Below are positions 17,755 to 27,293 of a stretch of DNA of 49,884 bases, in pieces. The translations under genes were made by a program, and so were the position numbers. This DNA is from an uncultured Massilimicrobiota sp. GTDB lineage: Bacteria; Bacillota_I; Bacilli_A; Erysipelotrichales; Coprobacillaceae. The stretch is taken from contig CALUZM010000010.1 of assembly GCA_944325245.1 (NCBI GenBank), forward strand, positions 1 to 49,884, read 5' to 3'. The notes below the pieces were generated by a model, which was given only the letters and a program-made list of their open reading frames with translations, was not told the DNA's origin and ran no database searches. Each line of letters starts with the position of its first letter. Within the stretch, counting starts at the first letter, position 1.

Positions 17755-18247
17755 GATATTAGAAACACCTAGACTTTACTTGAGATATTTACAGGAGACA
17801 GACGCCAAACGTATGAGTGAGTATCGCCAAAAAAAAGAAGTTGCCTATTATCAGTCATGGAAAAAATATTCTATCAAAGATGCGACAAAGCGCATTCAAC
17901 ACTGTTTAAAACTAACATCTTTATGTCAACCAAAAACAGATTATCATTTAGCAGTTGTTTTAAAAGACAATGAGCAGATGATTGGAGATTTATTTGTAGA
18001 TGTTGTGAATGAAAAAGCTTTTGTTTTGGGTTATACTTTAGATAGTGTTTATTGGTCTCAAGGATATGGAAGTGAAATTGTTGCAGCCTTTTGTATGTTT
18101 ATGAAAGAACGTTATCATTTTCAAAGAGTGATTTGTTATGTTTATAAGGATAATCAGCGTTCAAGACATTTGTTAAAAAAGCTTCATTTTCAAAAGTTTG
18201 AAGAATCTTTTTTCTATCATGATGAAGGATATATTAAATATTTATAA
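17741..18247 (+). CDS. GNAT-family N-acetyltransferase (RimJ/RimL-like)
   Basis: This 168-residue acetyltransferase of the RimJ/RimL type starts ILETPRLYLRYL, the usual first strand. The acetyl-CoA loop lies in YWSQGYGSEIVAAF, and the C-terminal part reads RVICYVYKDNQRSRHLLKKLHF. It overlaps prmC by 14 nt and has no strong Shine-Dalgarno sequence of its own, so it probably depends on translational coupling. ATGs at 17741 and 17747 are both possible starts. In other bacteria RimI/J-like enzymes acetylate ribosomal proteins or antibiotics; the target here is unknown. Confidence 0.85.
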   Translation: MKMNKILETPRLYLRYLQETDAKRMSEYRQKKEVAYYQSWKKYSIKDATKRIQHCLKLTSLCQPKTDYHLAVVLKDNEQMIGDLFVDVVNEKAFVLGYTLDSVYWSQGYGSEIVAAFCMFMKERYHFQRVICYVYKDNQRSRHLLKKLHFQKFEESFFYHDEGYIKYL

Positions 18248-18288
18248 ACAATACTTATGAAGTTAATCTTTTAAAGTATTGTTTTTTT
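18246..18288 (+). terminator. intrinsic terminator of the prfA operon
   Basis: AAACAATACTT (18246-18256) pairs with AAGTATTGTTT (18274-18284), followed by a T run. Confidence 0.75.
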
Positions 18289-18365
18289 ATACTTTTTTTC
18301 ACACAATATTTTGATTTTTGATATGGATTTCTTTTATAAACTGACTATGCAAAGGAGGAAAAAAG

Positions 18366-19787
18366 GTGCTCAAAACAGCTTTATTAAGCATGAGAAAAAA
18401 TTGGGGAAGAAGTTTATTGCTGCTGTTATTGATGTTTTTGATAACAAACCTGATCATTGCTGGTTTGTCTATTCAATCTGCATCGCAGGAAGCCATGAAT
18501 CAAGTGCGTACATCTTTAGGCAGTGATGTTACATTTTCATATCAGATGAAGAATATGATGAAAGATAGGGAAAAAGGACAGGCTTTGGATGAAAGTATCC
18601 AAAATATCACAACGGATATGGCTGATCAGTTAAAAGATTTGGAATATGTCGAGAGCTATAATTATACATTAAGTGTGGGTGTAAGTAGTGAAGACATAAA
18701 TCCTGTTGAAATGACATCTCAAACAACACAAGAAACACCTAGAATGGGAAATGAAATGACAAAGATGCCAGATGATAATGATTTTACCATTGTTGGTGAT
18801 ACAACGATGGCGCATTTATCAGAATTTGAAAATGAAAACTATGTTTTATCATCTGGGAGATTACTGACTGAGGATGATGCGAATACACAAAACTGTGTGA
18901 TAGAAACGACGCTTGCAAGTGATAATGACTTATCGGTTGGTGATCAGATAACTTTTCAAAGTAGTGATGGAGAGGTTGAGGTTACTTTAACTATCGTTGG
19001 TATTTACAGAGTAGAAACAAGTGAACAAATGGGAAATATGATGAGTAATCGTCAAAATCCTATGAACCAGATTTATACAGATTTATCTGTTGCCCAGACT
19101 ATTAATCAGGATGATACGCAAATTTCAAGTGCTACATACTATTTAGATGATCCTGATCATATTGAGGCATTTATTGCTTTGGCGCAGTCATCAACAGATA
19201 TTGATTTTGAAACATTTACCTTGGATGCTAATGACCAAATATATCAAAGAAGTATCGCTTTCCTTGAAAGTATGGGACAATTTGCGGTTATATTTTTAAT
19301 TATTGTAGTGGTAGCTGGAAGTATTATTTTGTGTTTGATTTTAATACTTACGATGCGCAGTCGTTTCTATGAATATGGTGTCTTTTTATCATTAGGACAA
19401 TCTAAAATAAAAATGATTTGTCAGCAGTTTATAGAAATATTTTTGATTGCCCTGATTGGCTGGACATTATCTTTAGGTACTGGAAAGATGGTTTCTAATG
19501 TGATTGGCCATATGCTGGAATCAACACAGAATAATCAATCAGAAGTCATGATGGAAATGCCTGATAATCAACCAGAAACACAAAATAAAGGACAAAAGGA
19601 TATGACTTTATGGGATCAGGCAATACAAAGTCCAGATAATCAGGAATTAGATGTTTCTTTAACACCAAGAACAGTCGGTTATTTGGCAGGGATGACTTTT
19701 GGAATTTGTGTTATTTCGATTGTTTTACCTTCTCTTTATATTTTAAGATTATCACCTAGAGAAATTCTTGGAAGAAGGGAGTCATAA
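18366..19787 (+). CDS. ABC transporter permease, FtsX/MacB type
   Basis: This 473-residue membrane protein has the MacB/FtsX topology. One N-terminal span (about 16-33) is followed by a large extracytoplasmic domain (about 35-300) rich in Asp, Asn and Thr. Three C-terminal spans then lie near 305-330, 350-372 and 440-462, with MRSRFYEYGVFLSLGQSK as the conserved cytoplasmic loop. The start is a GTG at 18366 behind AAAGGAGG. The extracytoplasmic domain and the loop before the last span are Gln/Asn/Met-rich. It pairs with the ATPase encoded 1 nt downstream. Such pumps act in mechanotransmission or export of peptides and lipids rather than classical import. Confidence 0.87.
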   Translation: MLKTALLSMRKNWGRSLLLLLLMFLITNLIIAGLSIQSASQEAMNQVRTSLGSDVTFSYQMKNMMKDREKGQALDESIQNITTDMADQLKDLEYVESYNYTLSVGVSSEDINPVEMTSQTTQETPRMGNEMTKMPDDNDFTIVGDTTMAHLSEFENENYVLSSGRLLTEDDANTQNCVIETTLASDNDLSVGDQITFQSSDGEVEVTLTIVGIYRVETSEQMGNMMSNRQNPMNQIYTDLSVAQTINQDDTQISSATYYLDDPDHIEAFIALAQSSTDIDFETFTLDANDQIYQRSIAFLESMGQFAVIFLIIVVVAGSIILCLILILTMRSRFYEYGVFLSLGQSKIKMICQQFIEIFLIALIGWTLSLGTGKMVSNVIGHMLESTQNNQSEVMMEMPDNQPETQNKGQKDMTLWDQAIQSPDNQELDVSLTPRTVGYLAGMTFGICVISIVLPSLYILRLSPREILGRRES

Positions 19788-19788
19788 T

Positions 19789-20463
19789 ATGGAGGAAGTC
19801 TTAACGTTTGAAAAAGTCAGTTATCATTATCAAGATGGCTCAAAGAGGGTTAATATTTTAAAAGAAACTGACTTTACATTTGAAAAAGGAAAAACATATG
19901 CGATTGTTGGGGCAAGTGGCAGTGGAAAAACAACGACTTTAAGTCTGGCAAGTGGTTTAGATAAGCCACAAGAAGGACGTGTTTTATATAAAGGACAAGA
20001 TATTGTCAAAAGTGGTTTGACACGTTATCGTCGTTATGATATTGCGATTGTTTTTCAATCTTATAATTTAATCATGTATATGAATGCTATTCAAAATGTC
20101 GTTTGTGCAATGGATATAGCCCGTATGAAGATCAAAAACAAATCAAAATATGCCTTATCTTTATTACAGGAACTTGGATTAAGTGAAGAGGAATGTCGAC
20201 GTGATATTCGTAAACTTTCTGGTGGACAACAACAAAGAGTCGCTATCGCAAGAGCTATTGCGAAAGATGTGGATATTATTTTATGTGATGAACCAACAGG
20301 GAATCTGGATGAAGAGACAACGAAAGGGATTATACAAATTTTTATTGATTTAGCGCATCAAAAAGATAAATGTGTCATTGTGGTGACACATTCCAAAGAA
20401 CTGGCAGCATGTATGGATGTACAACTTCAGATTGAGAATCAAAAACTGAAAGTGATAGAATGA
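19789..20463 (+). CDS. ABC transporter ATP-binding protein (LolD/MacB type)
   Basis: This 224-residue ATPase has Walker [10 protein letters not shown] (41-49), the Q-loop VFQSYNL, the signature LSGGQQQR and Walker B IILCDEP followed by TGNLD, the classic LolD/MacB pattern. The start is the ATG at 19789 with GGGAG 8 nt upstream; the earlier in-frame codon lies inside the permease gene. It works with the FtsX-like permease just upstream. A terminator follows, so the two-component genes downstream are transcribed separately. Confidence 0.92.
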   Translation: MEEVLTFEKVSYHYQDGSKRVNILKETDFTFEKGKTYAIVGASGSGKTTTLSLASGLDKPQEGRVLYKGQDIVKSGLTRYRRYDIAIVFQSYNLIMYMNAIQNVVCAMDIARMKIKNKSKYALSLLQELGLSEEECRRDIRKLSGGQQQRVAIARAIAKDVDIILCDEPTGNLDEETTKGIIQIFIDLAHQKDKCVIVVTHSKELAACMDVQLQIENQKLKVIE

Positions 20464-20485
20464 GGAGCAAAAATCCTCATTTTTA
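20461..20485 (+). terminator. intrinsic terminator of the ABC pair
   Basis: TGAGGA (20461-20466) pairs with TCCTCA (20474-20479), followed by TTTTT. It overlaps the ATPase stop codon. Confidence 0.75.
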
Positions 20486-20544
20486 TTATTTTTCATATTT
20501 TTTCCATAAATTTATATTATAATGAAGAAAGAGGAGGTGTTGAT

Positions 20545-21213
20545 GTGAAGATATTATTAGTTGAAGATGAGAAATTAATTCGTCAGTTTATTGTAGAGTA
20601 TTTTCAAAAACAAGGAGAAGAAGTCGTCGAAGCAAGTGATGGATATGAAGGTTTATCATTATTGGATGATAGCTTTGATCTGGTTTTGTTGGATATCATG
20701 ATGCCAGGAATTGATGGTTATGAAGTCTGTAAGCAGATTCGTCAAAAAAATGATATTCCCATCCTCTTTATTAGTGCATTGAGTGATGATGATAATAAAT
20801 TAAAAGGTTATGATCTTGGGGCAGATGATTTTATATCTAAGCCATTTACACCTTCGTTACTATATGCAAAATGTAATGCTTTATTAAAACGTTTTAAACG
20901 TGATGAAGAACAGGGAGAAACAATTGATGAAGGTATTATTCACATTAATGATGATACTCATGAAGTCTTTATTCATGATGAAAAGATCACTTTATCACAT
21001 AAAGAATATCAAATGTTAATTTATTTTATTGATAATAAACGAAAGATTTTATCAAGAGATCAGCTTTTAGATCATATATGGGGCTATGATTATTATGGTG
21101 ATCAGAGAATTGTAGATACATATGTGAAAAAGTTAAGAAAAAAACTAGGTGAGGCAGCAACATATATTCAAACAGTAGTGAAGATTGGATATATGTTTGA
21201 TTCGAAGAGATAG
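20545..21213 (+). CDS. OmpR-family response regulator
   Basis: This is a 222-residue DNA-binding response regulator. The receiver domain has the acidic pair Glu7-Asp8, the phosphoacceptor Asp50 in LVLLDIMMP and Lys99 in FISKP. The C-terminal winged helix contains LSHKEYQMLIYF and the recognition part RIVDTYVKKLRKKLG. The start is a GTG at 20545 with AGGAGG 7 nt upstream; the ATG at 20543 runs directly into a stop. A TATAAT at 20518-20523 probably belongs to its promoter. The sensor kinase follows after 3 nt. The ABC pair just upstream is a natural candidate target (inference). Confidence 0.94.
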   Translation: MKILLVEDEKLIRQFIVEYFQKQGEEVVEASDGYEGLSLLDDSFDLVLLDIMMPGIDGYEVCKQIRQKNDIPILFISALSDDDNKLKGYDLGADDFISKPFTPSLLYAKCNALLKRFKRDEEQGETIDEGIIHINDDTHEVFIHDEKITLSHKEYQMLIYFIDNKRKILSRDQLLDHIWGYDYYGDQRIVDTYVKKLRKKLGEAATYIQTVVKIGYMFDSKR

Positions 21214-21216
21214 ACT

Positions 21217-23124
21217 ATGAAAAAAATAAATTTTAGTTTGGTTATTAAGATTGCTTGTATTATCTTATTAGCTTTTTTGGCAGTATTAGGGAATGAGATA
21301 CGTTTAGGAATTGAGCGTTATATTAAAAATACATTGGAAACGGATGCTGAACTGACAATTAGAAATCTTGATAAGTTTGCGAAAAATTATGTTGAGAAAA
21401 TAGCAGTTAATCAAGTGGATTTATCTTCAGATAGTTTTTTACGATTTTATCGTCATGCTTTATCAGGCGATTTAACAAAGGTCAAGTGTTTAGTTGATGC
21501 TGATGGGAACATTTTAGATATGTCTAGAGATGGTGTGGATGGACCATCATTATCTTTAATGGTGAAAAAAGAAGATACTAATTATGCAGTTGATATTGAT
21601 TTTTCATCTTTAAGTCAAAGTGATTTGGAAAAATTTGAAAAAATCATTTTACAGCATCAGGATTCACAACTGGAAATCTCCGTAGATGTCCATGTTGGTC
21701 GTTATAATAAATATAATGGAGAAATGAGAGATTTATCTTTTCAAAAGATTAAAATTGGCGATCAGACTGTGATTGAACATCAGGTTGATGGTGAAATCAC
21801 ACATATTGAAGGTGTCGCCAGTTCCTATATGAGTGCAAGAATGGAGTTATTATTTCCATATTCAGTAGATAATCTTTCTTATTCTTCTAACCTGACTCAA
21901 AAATCTATGCTGACAGATTATCATGATGCTTTTAAAGGACTCCAACAACAAATTCAAAAACATTTTGAAAGCTTTAAGGATTCAGGTAGAGAATTTAATG
22001 CATCTATTTATGACTATACGCAGTACTATTTGATTAATCCTTATAAATATAATGGAAAATATTATTCTACAATCATGATGCGTCTGGAGGATTGGACTGT
22101 TGTCCCTGAATCAGATGGACAGGAAGATGGAGAATTGACATTGGAACAGGCAACAGCAGGTTATATTTTTATCACTCAGGAATATGAAAACCTGCCAATG
22201 AAATCATTTCAGCAATTCATGTATGATAATTCATCAACATATATTTTGGCGATTGTCTTGATTATTGTTATGTGCTTTGTTGTGGCTTATATGATAGTCA
22301 GACCTATTAAGCAATTGGAATTAGCTGCATGGCGTATTTCACGTAAGCAGTTTGATTATCCAATAGATACTTCAAGGCATGATGAATTAGGTGATTTGGC
22401 ACGTAGTGTTGATAAGATGAGCAAGGAACTGGAAAAGACAATCAATAACTTGCATCAGGAGATTGAACGTGTTCAACAATTGGAAAGTGTCAGAAAAGAA
22501 TTTGTTTCTAATTTTACACATGAAATTAAAACACCTTTAGGCATTATCAATGGGTTCAGTGAGATGGTTGAGCTGGAAAAAGATGAGAAGAAACGTAATG
22601 AATATATTCAGATTATTCAAAGTGAAACCAAACGAATCAATGAACTTGTTTTGGCTATGTTAGATTTATCAAAACTGGAATCACAAAATATGACTTTGGA
22701 TCTTGAAGAAGTTGATCTGTTGGATATTGTCGATGAGACTTTGGAATCCATGGCTTATTTATTTGAATCTCAGGAAGTGCAATTAAAAACATATCTGGAT
22801 TCAAGTATTATAGAAGCAGATCCATTTAAGATAGGTATGGTTATTACAAATTTCATCAGTAATGCTTTGCGTTATACAGAACCCCATGAACAAGTCATTG
22901 TCAATTTGGATGAACATGGTTTTTCTATTGAAAATACTGGGGCTCATATACCTGAAGAAGATATTGAAAAGATCTGGTTATCTTTCCATAAGGTTGATAA
23001 AGCCAGAAATGAAGGAGGTACAGGTCTAGGATTGGCTATCTGTAAAGCTATTTTAGATTTACATCATTTTGAATATGGTGTAAAAAATACAGAAAGAGGT
23101 GTTCTCTTCTACTTCACATATTAG
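21217..23124 (+). CDS. sensor histidine kinase with large extracytoplasmic domain
   Basis: This 635-residue membrane kinase has a first span at about 8-25, an extracytoplasmic sensor domain of about 310 residues and a second span at about 340-361. A HAMP linker follows, then HisKA with the phosphorylated His435 in SNFTHEIKTPLG. The ATPase domain has the N-box around Asn549 (NFISNALRYT) and the G2 box GTGLGLAI (601-608). The kinase and regulator are translated 3 nt apart and form one two-component system. The large sensor domain suggests an envelope or extracellular signal and differs from the short-loop BceS-type kinases usually linked to peptide-exporting ABC systems. Confidence 0.94.
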   Translation: MKKINFSLVIKIACIILLAFLAVLGNEIRLGIERYIKNTLETDAELTIRNLDKFAKNYVEKIAVNQVDLSSDSFLRFYRHALSGDLTKVKCLVDADGNILDMSRDGVDGPSLSLMVKKEDTNYAVDIDFSSLSQSDLEKFEKIILQHQDSQLEISVDVHVGRYNKYNGEMRDLSFQKIKIGDQTVIEHQVDGEITHIEGVASSYMSARMELLFPYSVDNLSYSSNLTQKSMLTDYHDAFKGLQQQIQKHFESFKDSGREFNASIYDYTQYYLINPYKYNGKYYSTIMMRLEDWTVVPESDGQEDGELTLEQATAGYIFITQEYENLPMKSFQQFMYDNSSTYILAIVLIIVMCFVVAYMIVRPIKQLELAAWRISRKQFDYPIDTSRHDELGDLARSVDKMSKELEKTINNLHQEIERVQQLESVRKEFVSNFTHEIKTPLGIINGFSEMVELEKDEKKRNEYIQIIQSETKRINELVLAMLDLSKLESQNMTLDLEEVDLLDIVDETLESMAYLFESQEVQLKTYLDSSIIEADPFKIGMVITNFISNALRYTEPHEQVIVNLDEHGFSIENTGAHIPEEDIEKIWLSFHKVDKARNEGGTGLGLAICKAILDLHHFEYGVKNTERGVLFYFTY

Positions 23125-23146
23125 TTCCCTTTATGGGAACTTTTTT
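23124..23146 (+). terminator. intrinsic terminator of the two-component operon
   Basis: GTTCCC (23124-23129) pairs with GGGAAC (23135-23140) around TTTAT, followed by six T. Confidence 0.85.
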
Positions 23147-23172
23147 AAATTCTTGATTATTGTCTTTCAAAT

Positions 23173-23205
23173 ATGACAAATAATGCATAATAAAGCCTCT
23201 ATAAT
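23173..23205 (+). promoter_or_regulatory. candidate Spo0A-dependent spoIIE promoter with 21-bp spacer
   Basis: ATGACA (23173-23178) and TATAAT (23200-23205) are separated by 21 bp. That is the unusual spacing known for the Spo0A-activated sigma-A promoter of Bacillus subtilis spoIIE. The minus strand over the -35 reads TTTGTCATA (23172-23180), matching seven of nine positions of the Spo0A box TTTGTCGAA. Confidence 0.5.
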
Positions 23206-23225
23206 GGATGCAAGAGGTGGAAATA

Positions 23226-25412
23226 ATGGAACTGATACTTAATCCTAGTCGTACAAAAAAAATAAGATTTCAATTCATCTTTTATATAACATTAATATCT
23301 TTTTTAATTTCAATTGTCCAGATTTATTCAACATCCCTGCTTTTTACATTGCCTTTTTTCTATGTGTGTTTTATGTGTGGCTATCAGGCGCTATTGAGTT
23401 ATATGGCAGGACTTGTGATAGGCATTGTATTTTTAAATGTCCCCTATGAAATTCTTTTGATTAGTGGAGTGGCTTTTTTGATTTTAGAATTTTGTTTATT
23501 GTTTCAATCTATGAAATCAAGGTATGTCCCTTATCTTTTAACATTAATAGCTGGTATTTATTATGCTTATATTCAAATAGATTTACTTTCAACTTTGTTG
23601 CTGACTATATTGACCTATATTAATACAATCATATTTACATCATTAACACCTCTCTTTATTCATGGTGAATCAGATCTCTTAACGCATGATCGTATGAAAA
23701 CTTTAACCGTTGTTATTCTTGTCTGTATGATGGGATTGCTCCCTTATTCACGTATTCTCACCATGATTTTGATTCGTGTTTTTATCTTAGTCATGATTTA
23801 TCATGAATGTTTAGATGATTTGTTGCCGGGCTTATTTTATGGCTCAATGTTGATGCTGTTGATGAATTTAGGATATAAAGATGATATCTTATCTTTTTTA
23901 TTGCCACTTTTCTTTTTTTACATGATACACTGTCATAAAAAAGCAACAATAGTATCTTTATATTTTGTTTCTCATTTGATTTTGCCATTCTTTTTAGATT
24001 TTCAATATACATATCATGGCTTTATTGTAACAATAAGTGGTTTATTCTTTTTTATTCTTCCTATTCATCAATATAAACCTGTTCTTTCCTCAAGTTATCA
24101 GGAAATGACTTTTAAACAGCAATTATCCAAACAGGTTGATTCCTTTTGTCGTTTGTTTGATCAGATGACAGCCCTTTTTACCAAAGCTCCAGCACCCAAT
24201 CGTTCTTTGGAATATGTTGGATATATTTATGAAGATATGTGTCAGAACTGTTCAAGCCAAGGAACATGTTTCCATAAAAAATATGGACCGCATCGATTGG
24301 TAAAATTAATGAACAAAGGATTAAAAGAAAGTTATAGTGAAGATGATGAAGATTTTATCCATCAGTATTGTTTAAATCCAGAACAATACCTAGCCTTGGT
24401 GCATCAGTATCGTAAAGATTATCGAAAAATTAAACGTGTTCAGGAAGAATATAAAGTCATGAAAAATGATTTGTATCATCAGTTTTCTTTATTAAATCAT
24501 GTTTTTCATCAGTTTTCACATCAGTTAGAGATTGGACACATTGAAGAAAAACATATCTATGAACATATGGAAGGTTATCATTTTCAGGTTGCACATTTGA
24601 AGAAATATTATGAATCACAGTCTGTCTATTATCTTGAAATTGGTTTATATGATACGACAAAAGAAGAAATAGAAAATGAATTTATACCTATTTTAGAAGC
24701 TTATCTTAATGAAACATTGGATGTTGAAGTAATGAAGACACCTATGCATCAATTAGGTTATACATATTTGGTTTTAAAGCATCATACTCGTTACTATGTC
24801 CAATATGGTGTATCACAATGCGCCAAAGAGACGATTGCCTGTGGTGATAGTTATAGTCTGTTTTCAATGAATGAAAATCAATATATTGCATTAAGTGATG
24901 GAATGGGACAGGGACAAAAAGCAAGCGATGATTCTAGTCTAACTTTGGATATTATGAAGCAATTGATTGTCAATGGTATTTCTTTAAATGATACAATCCA
25001 ATCTGTAAATGCTTTGTTGAAAATCAAAAATCGTAATGATATGTTTACTACGGTAGACATGATGGAAGTGAATCTGGTGAATGGGGCTGCAACATTTATC
25101 AAATATGGTGCTTGTCCAACCTATATTTTACGTGATCATGAAATTATTGAAATCGAATCTAAAACTTTACCGATGGGGATTGTTTCACCAATTCAGACCA
25201 CAATCCAAAAACAGACATTAAGAGAAAATGATTTGATTTTTATGGTAAGTGATGGTTTTTCACAGCATTTTCATGAATTCCTTAAAGAAAATCAATATTT
25301 ATTAGGAGATGACCATCCTAAAGATATTGCACATCTGCTTATGACACTCGCTAATGATGAACAACGCAATGATGATATGACGATTATCGTCCTAAAATTA
25401 TGTAAGCAATAA
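23226..25412 (+). CDS. spoIIE: stage II sporulation protein E, PP2C phosphatase
   Basis: SpoIIE dephosphorylates the anti-anti-sigma factor SpoIIAA, which activates sigma-F in the forespore, and it also acts at the polar septum. The 728-residue protein has a polytopic N-terminal half (about ten spans up to residue 280) and a central linker with CQNCSSQGTC (339-348). The C-terminal PP2C domain has SDGMGQG (557-563), Asp611, VSDG (674-677) and NDDM (715-718). It is somewhat shorter than the roughly 830-residue B. subtilis protein. The start is the ATG at 23226 with AAGAGGTGG upstream; an in-frame ATG at 23208 sits next to the -10 box and could not be in the transcript. It marks this organism as an endospore former. 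Confidence 0.95.
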   Translation: MELILNPSRTKKIRFQFIFYITLISFLISIVQIYSTSLLFTLPFFYVCFMCGYQALLSYMAGLVIGIVFLNVPYEILLISGVAFLILEFCLLFQSMKSRYVPYLLTLIAGIYYAYIQIDLLSTLLLTILTYINTIIFTSLTPLFIHGESDLLTHDRMKTLTVVILVCMMGLLPYSRILTMILIRVFILVMIYHECLDDLLPGLFYGSMLMLLMNLGYKDDILSFLLPLFFFYMIHCHKKATIVSLYFVSHLILPFFLDFQYTYHGFIVTISGLFFFILPIHQYKPVLSSSYQEMTFKQQLSKQVDSFCRLFDQMTALFTKAPAPNRSLEYVGYIYEDMCQNCSSQGTCFHKKYGPHRLVKLMNKGLKESYSEDDEDFIHQYCLNPEQYLALVHQYRKDYRKIKRVQEEYKVMKNDLYHQFSLLNHVFHQFSHQLEIGHIEEKHIYEHMEGYHFQVAHLKKYYESQSVYYLEIGLYDTTKEEIENEFIPILEAYLNETLDVEVMKTPMHQLGYTYLVLKHHTRYYVQYGVSQCAKETIACGDSYSLFSMNENQYIALSDGMGQGQKASDDSSLTLDIMKQLIVNGISLNDTIQSVNALLKIKNRNDMFTTVDMMEVNLVNGAATFIKYGACPTYILRDHEIIEIESKTLPMGIVSPIQTTIQKQTLRENDLIFMVSDGFSQHFHEFLKENQYLLGDDHPKDIAHLLMTLANDEQRNDDMTIIVLKLCKQ

Positions 25413-25436
25413 TCCCAAAATATTGGGATTTTTGTT
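25411..25436 (+). terminator. intrinsic terminator of spoIIE
   Basis: AATCCCAA (25411-25418) pairs with TTGGGATT (25423-25430), followed by TTTTTG. It begins within the TAA stop codon. Confidence 0.8.
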
Positions 25437-25483
25437 TTGGAATTCATATTTCTTTGATATAATGTCCTCATGGAGTGGTTGAA

Positions 25484-26719
25484 GTGAATTTAGAATTATT
25501 AGACTGTTCAAAATATTATGTGATTGGTGTATCTGGAGGATGTGATTCGATGTATCTTTTAGATACATTGAGAAAAAAGGGATATCATTTACTAGTTGCC
25601 CATGTAAACTATAACTATCGTCATGATAGCTATGTGGACTATGAGCTAGTGAGTGATTATTGTGCGATTTATGGTATTCCTTTTTATTATAAGGCCTATC
25701 AGCCAAAAGATTATCACCAAGGTAATTTTCAAAATCAGGCGCGTACTTTAAGATATAATTTTTATAAAGAAATTTATGATCTTTATCAATGTGATGGTGT
25801 CATTTTAGGTCATCATTTAGATGATCATTTAGAAACCATTTACATGCAACTATCACGACATAATACTGTTCATTATCTGGGTATCAAAGAAGAAACACAT
25901 GTTCAGGGCATGCGTGTCATTAGACCATTAATGTGTCTTTATAAAAAAGACATTCTTGAAAGATGTCATAGTCTCCAAATCCCTTATCATGATGATTATA
26001 CGAACTTTGAAGTTGATTTTGAAAGAGATCGCGTCCGTAATACAGTTTTGAATCAATATACATTGAAACAAAAGGAAGAACTTTTACAAAAAGCTCAAGT
26101 ACATAATCAAAGAATCAAAGAATTGGAGTTTAAAGTTCAACCCTATTACCAACAATATAAAGCAGATGGTATTATTTATTACTATTATATTCCTAAAGAT
26201 TTACGAGAAATTTTTCTTTATTTGATTTTACGTGATGTGATGCCAACACAATTAATTTCTTATGCCTTAATTCAAGAAATTAGACATCAAATAGATAGTG
26301 TAAAACCAAATATTCAAATGAATCTTCCAGTTAATTATCTGTTCATAAAAGAATACGATAATATTTACATCATTGATAAAGCGAAAACAACGGGATATTG
26401 TTATGAATTTAAAGAATATATGCCTTTTGGCTGTGAATATTTCCATTTGTTGGATAGTGGACACATCAATGAGGGGGTTTTTCTTTCTCCTGAAGATTAT
26501 CCAATTACAATCCGAACGATGAAAGAAGGCGATAGCATTATGACTTCTTCTGGAACAAAAAAGCTTTCTCGTCTGTTTATTAATGCAAAAATACCCGCTT
26601 TGAAAAGAAAAACATGGCCTGTCCTTGTGAATAAGGACCAAACGATTGTTTTGGTGCCACATATTGCAAAAAACATTGATTATTTGACTACAAAACCAAA
26701 TGTATTTGTGATAAAATAG
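25484..26719 (+). CDS. tilS: tRNA(Ile)-lysidine synthetase
   Basis: TilS attaches lysine to C34 of the CAU-anticodon tRNA-Ile so that it reads AUA; it is essential in most bacteria. The 411-residue protein starts with the PP-loop SGGCDS (17-22). GHHLDDHLETIYMQL, the family's conserved histidine-rich segment, follows, and a C-terminal substrate-recognition region is present. The start is a GTG at 25484 with GGAG 8 nt upstream. An earlier GTG (25475) lies in that ribosome-binding stretch. An ATG at 25470 is out of frame and closes after five codons. Its place between spoIIE and hpt-ftsH is the conserved Firmicute order. Confidence 0.93.
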   Translation: MNLELLDCSKYYVIGVSGGCDSMYLLDTLRKKGYHLLVAHVNYNYRHDSYVDYELVSDYCAIYGIPFYYKAYQPKDYHQGNFQNQARTLRYNFYKEIYDLYQCDGVILGHHLDDHLETIYMQLSRHNTVHYLGIKEETHVQGMRVIRPLMCLYKKDILERCHSLQIPYHDDYTNFEVDFERDRVRNTVLNQYTLKQKEELLQKAQVHNQRIKELEFKVQPYYQQYKADGIIYYYYIPKDLREIFLYLILRDVMPTQLISYALIQEIRHQIDSVKPNIQMNLPVNYLFIKEYDNIYIIDKAKTTGYCYEFKEYMPFGCEYFHLLDSGHINEGVFLSPEDYPITIRTMKEGDSIMTSSGTKKLSRLFINAKIPALKRKTWPVLVNKDQTIVLVPHIAKNIDYLTTKPNVFVIK

Positions 26720-26747
26720 AGGGGCTTATTATAAGGAGTGGAAAAGT

Positions 26748-27278
26748 ATGCATAAAGATGTTAAAGAAATTTTATATACACAAGAAGAAATTACGCAAAA
26801 GTGTAAAGAATTAGGAAAACAAATTACGCATGATTATCAAGGAAAAGATGTCATTTTAATAGGTTTACTTAAAGGCTCAGTTCCTTTTTTAGCTGAATTG
26901 TCTAAATATATAGAACTTGATGTGACATTTGATTATATGGATGTCAGCAGTTATGAAGGTGTAGAATCACGCACTATTACAATTAAGAAGGATATTGACC
27001 AGGATGTCAGTGGTAAAGAACTTCTCTTGGTTGAAGATATTTTAGATACAGGTAAGACACTTTCAACAGTTAAAGCAATGTTTGAAGAACGTGGGGCTGC
27101 TTCTGTTGAAATTGTGACAATGCTTGATAAAAAAGAAGGACGTACTTATCCTATTGAAGCCAAATATGTGGGATATGAAATTCCTAATGCATTTGTTATT
27201 GGATTTGGATTGGATTTTAATGAAAAATATAGAAATTTACCTTATGTAGGGATTTTAAAAGAAGAATGTTATCAATAA
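26748..27278 (+). CDS. hpt: hypoxanthine phosphoribosyltransferase
   Basis: This enzyme salvages hypoxanthine and guanine to IMP and GMP using PRPP. The 176-residue protein shows the PRPP loop VEDILDTGKTL (95-105), the LLKGSVPF segment and the C-terminal YVGYEIPNAFVIGFGLDF, which contacts the purine. It has a good ribosome-binding site (AAGGAG). It lies between tilS and ftsH, as in Bacillus, 28 nt after tilS and 15 nt before ftsH, so all three are probably co-transcribed. Confidence 0.95.
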   Translation: MHKDVKEILYTQEEITQKCKELGKQITHDYQGKDVILIGLLKGSVPFLAELSKYIELDVTFDYMDVSSYEGVESRTITIKKDIDQDVSGKELLLVEDILDTGKTLSTVKAMFEERGAASVEIVTMLDKKEGRTYPIEAKYVGYEIPNAFVIGFGLDFNEKYRNLPYVGILKEECYQ

Positions 27279-27293
27279 TGAAAAGGAGATTGT

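Noticed and set aside
26267-26662. 131-codon minus-strand ORF opposite tilS
   Set aside because: It lies fully inside the well-supported tilS frame, shows no recognisable motif, and has the composition of an antisense shadow.
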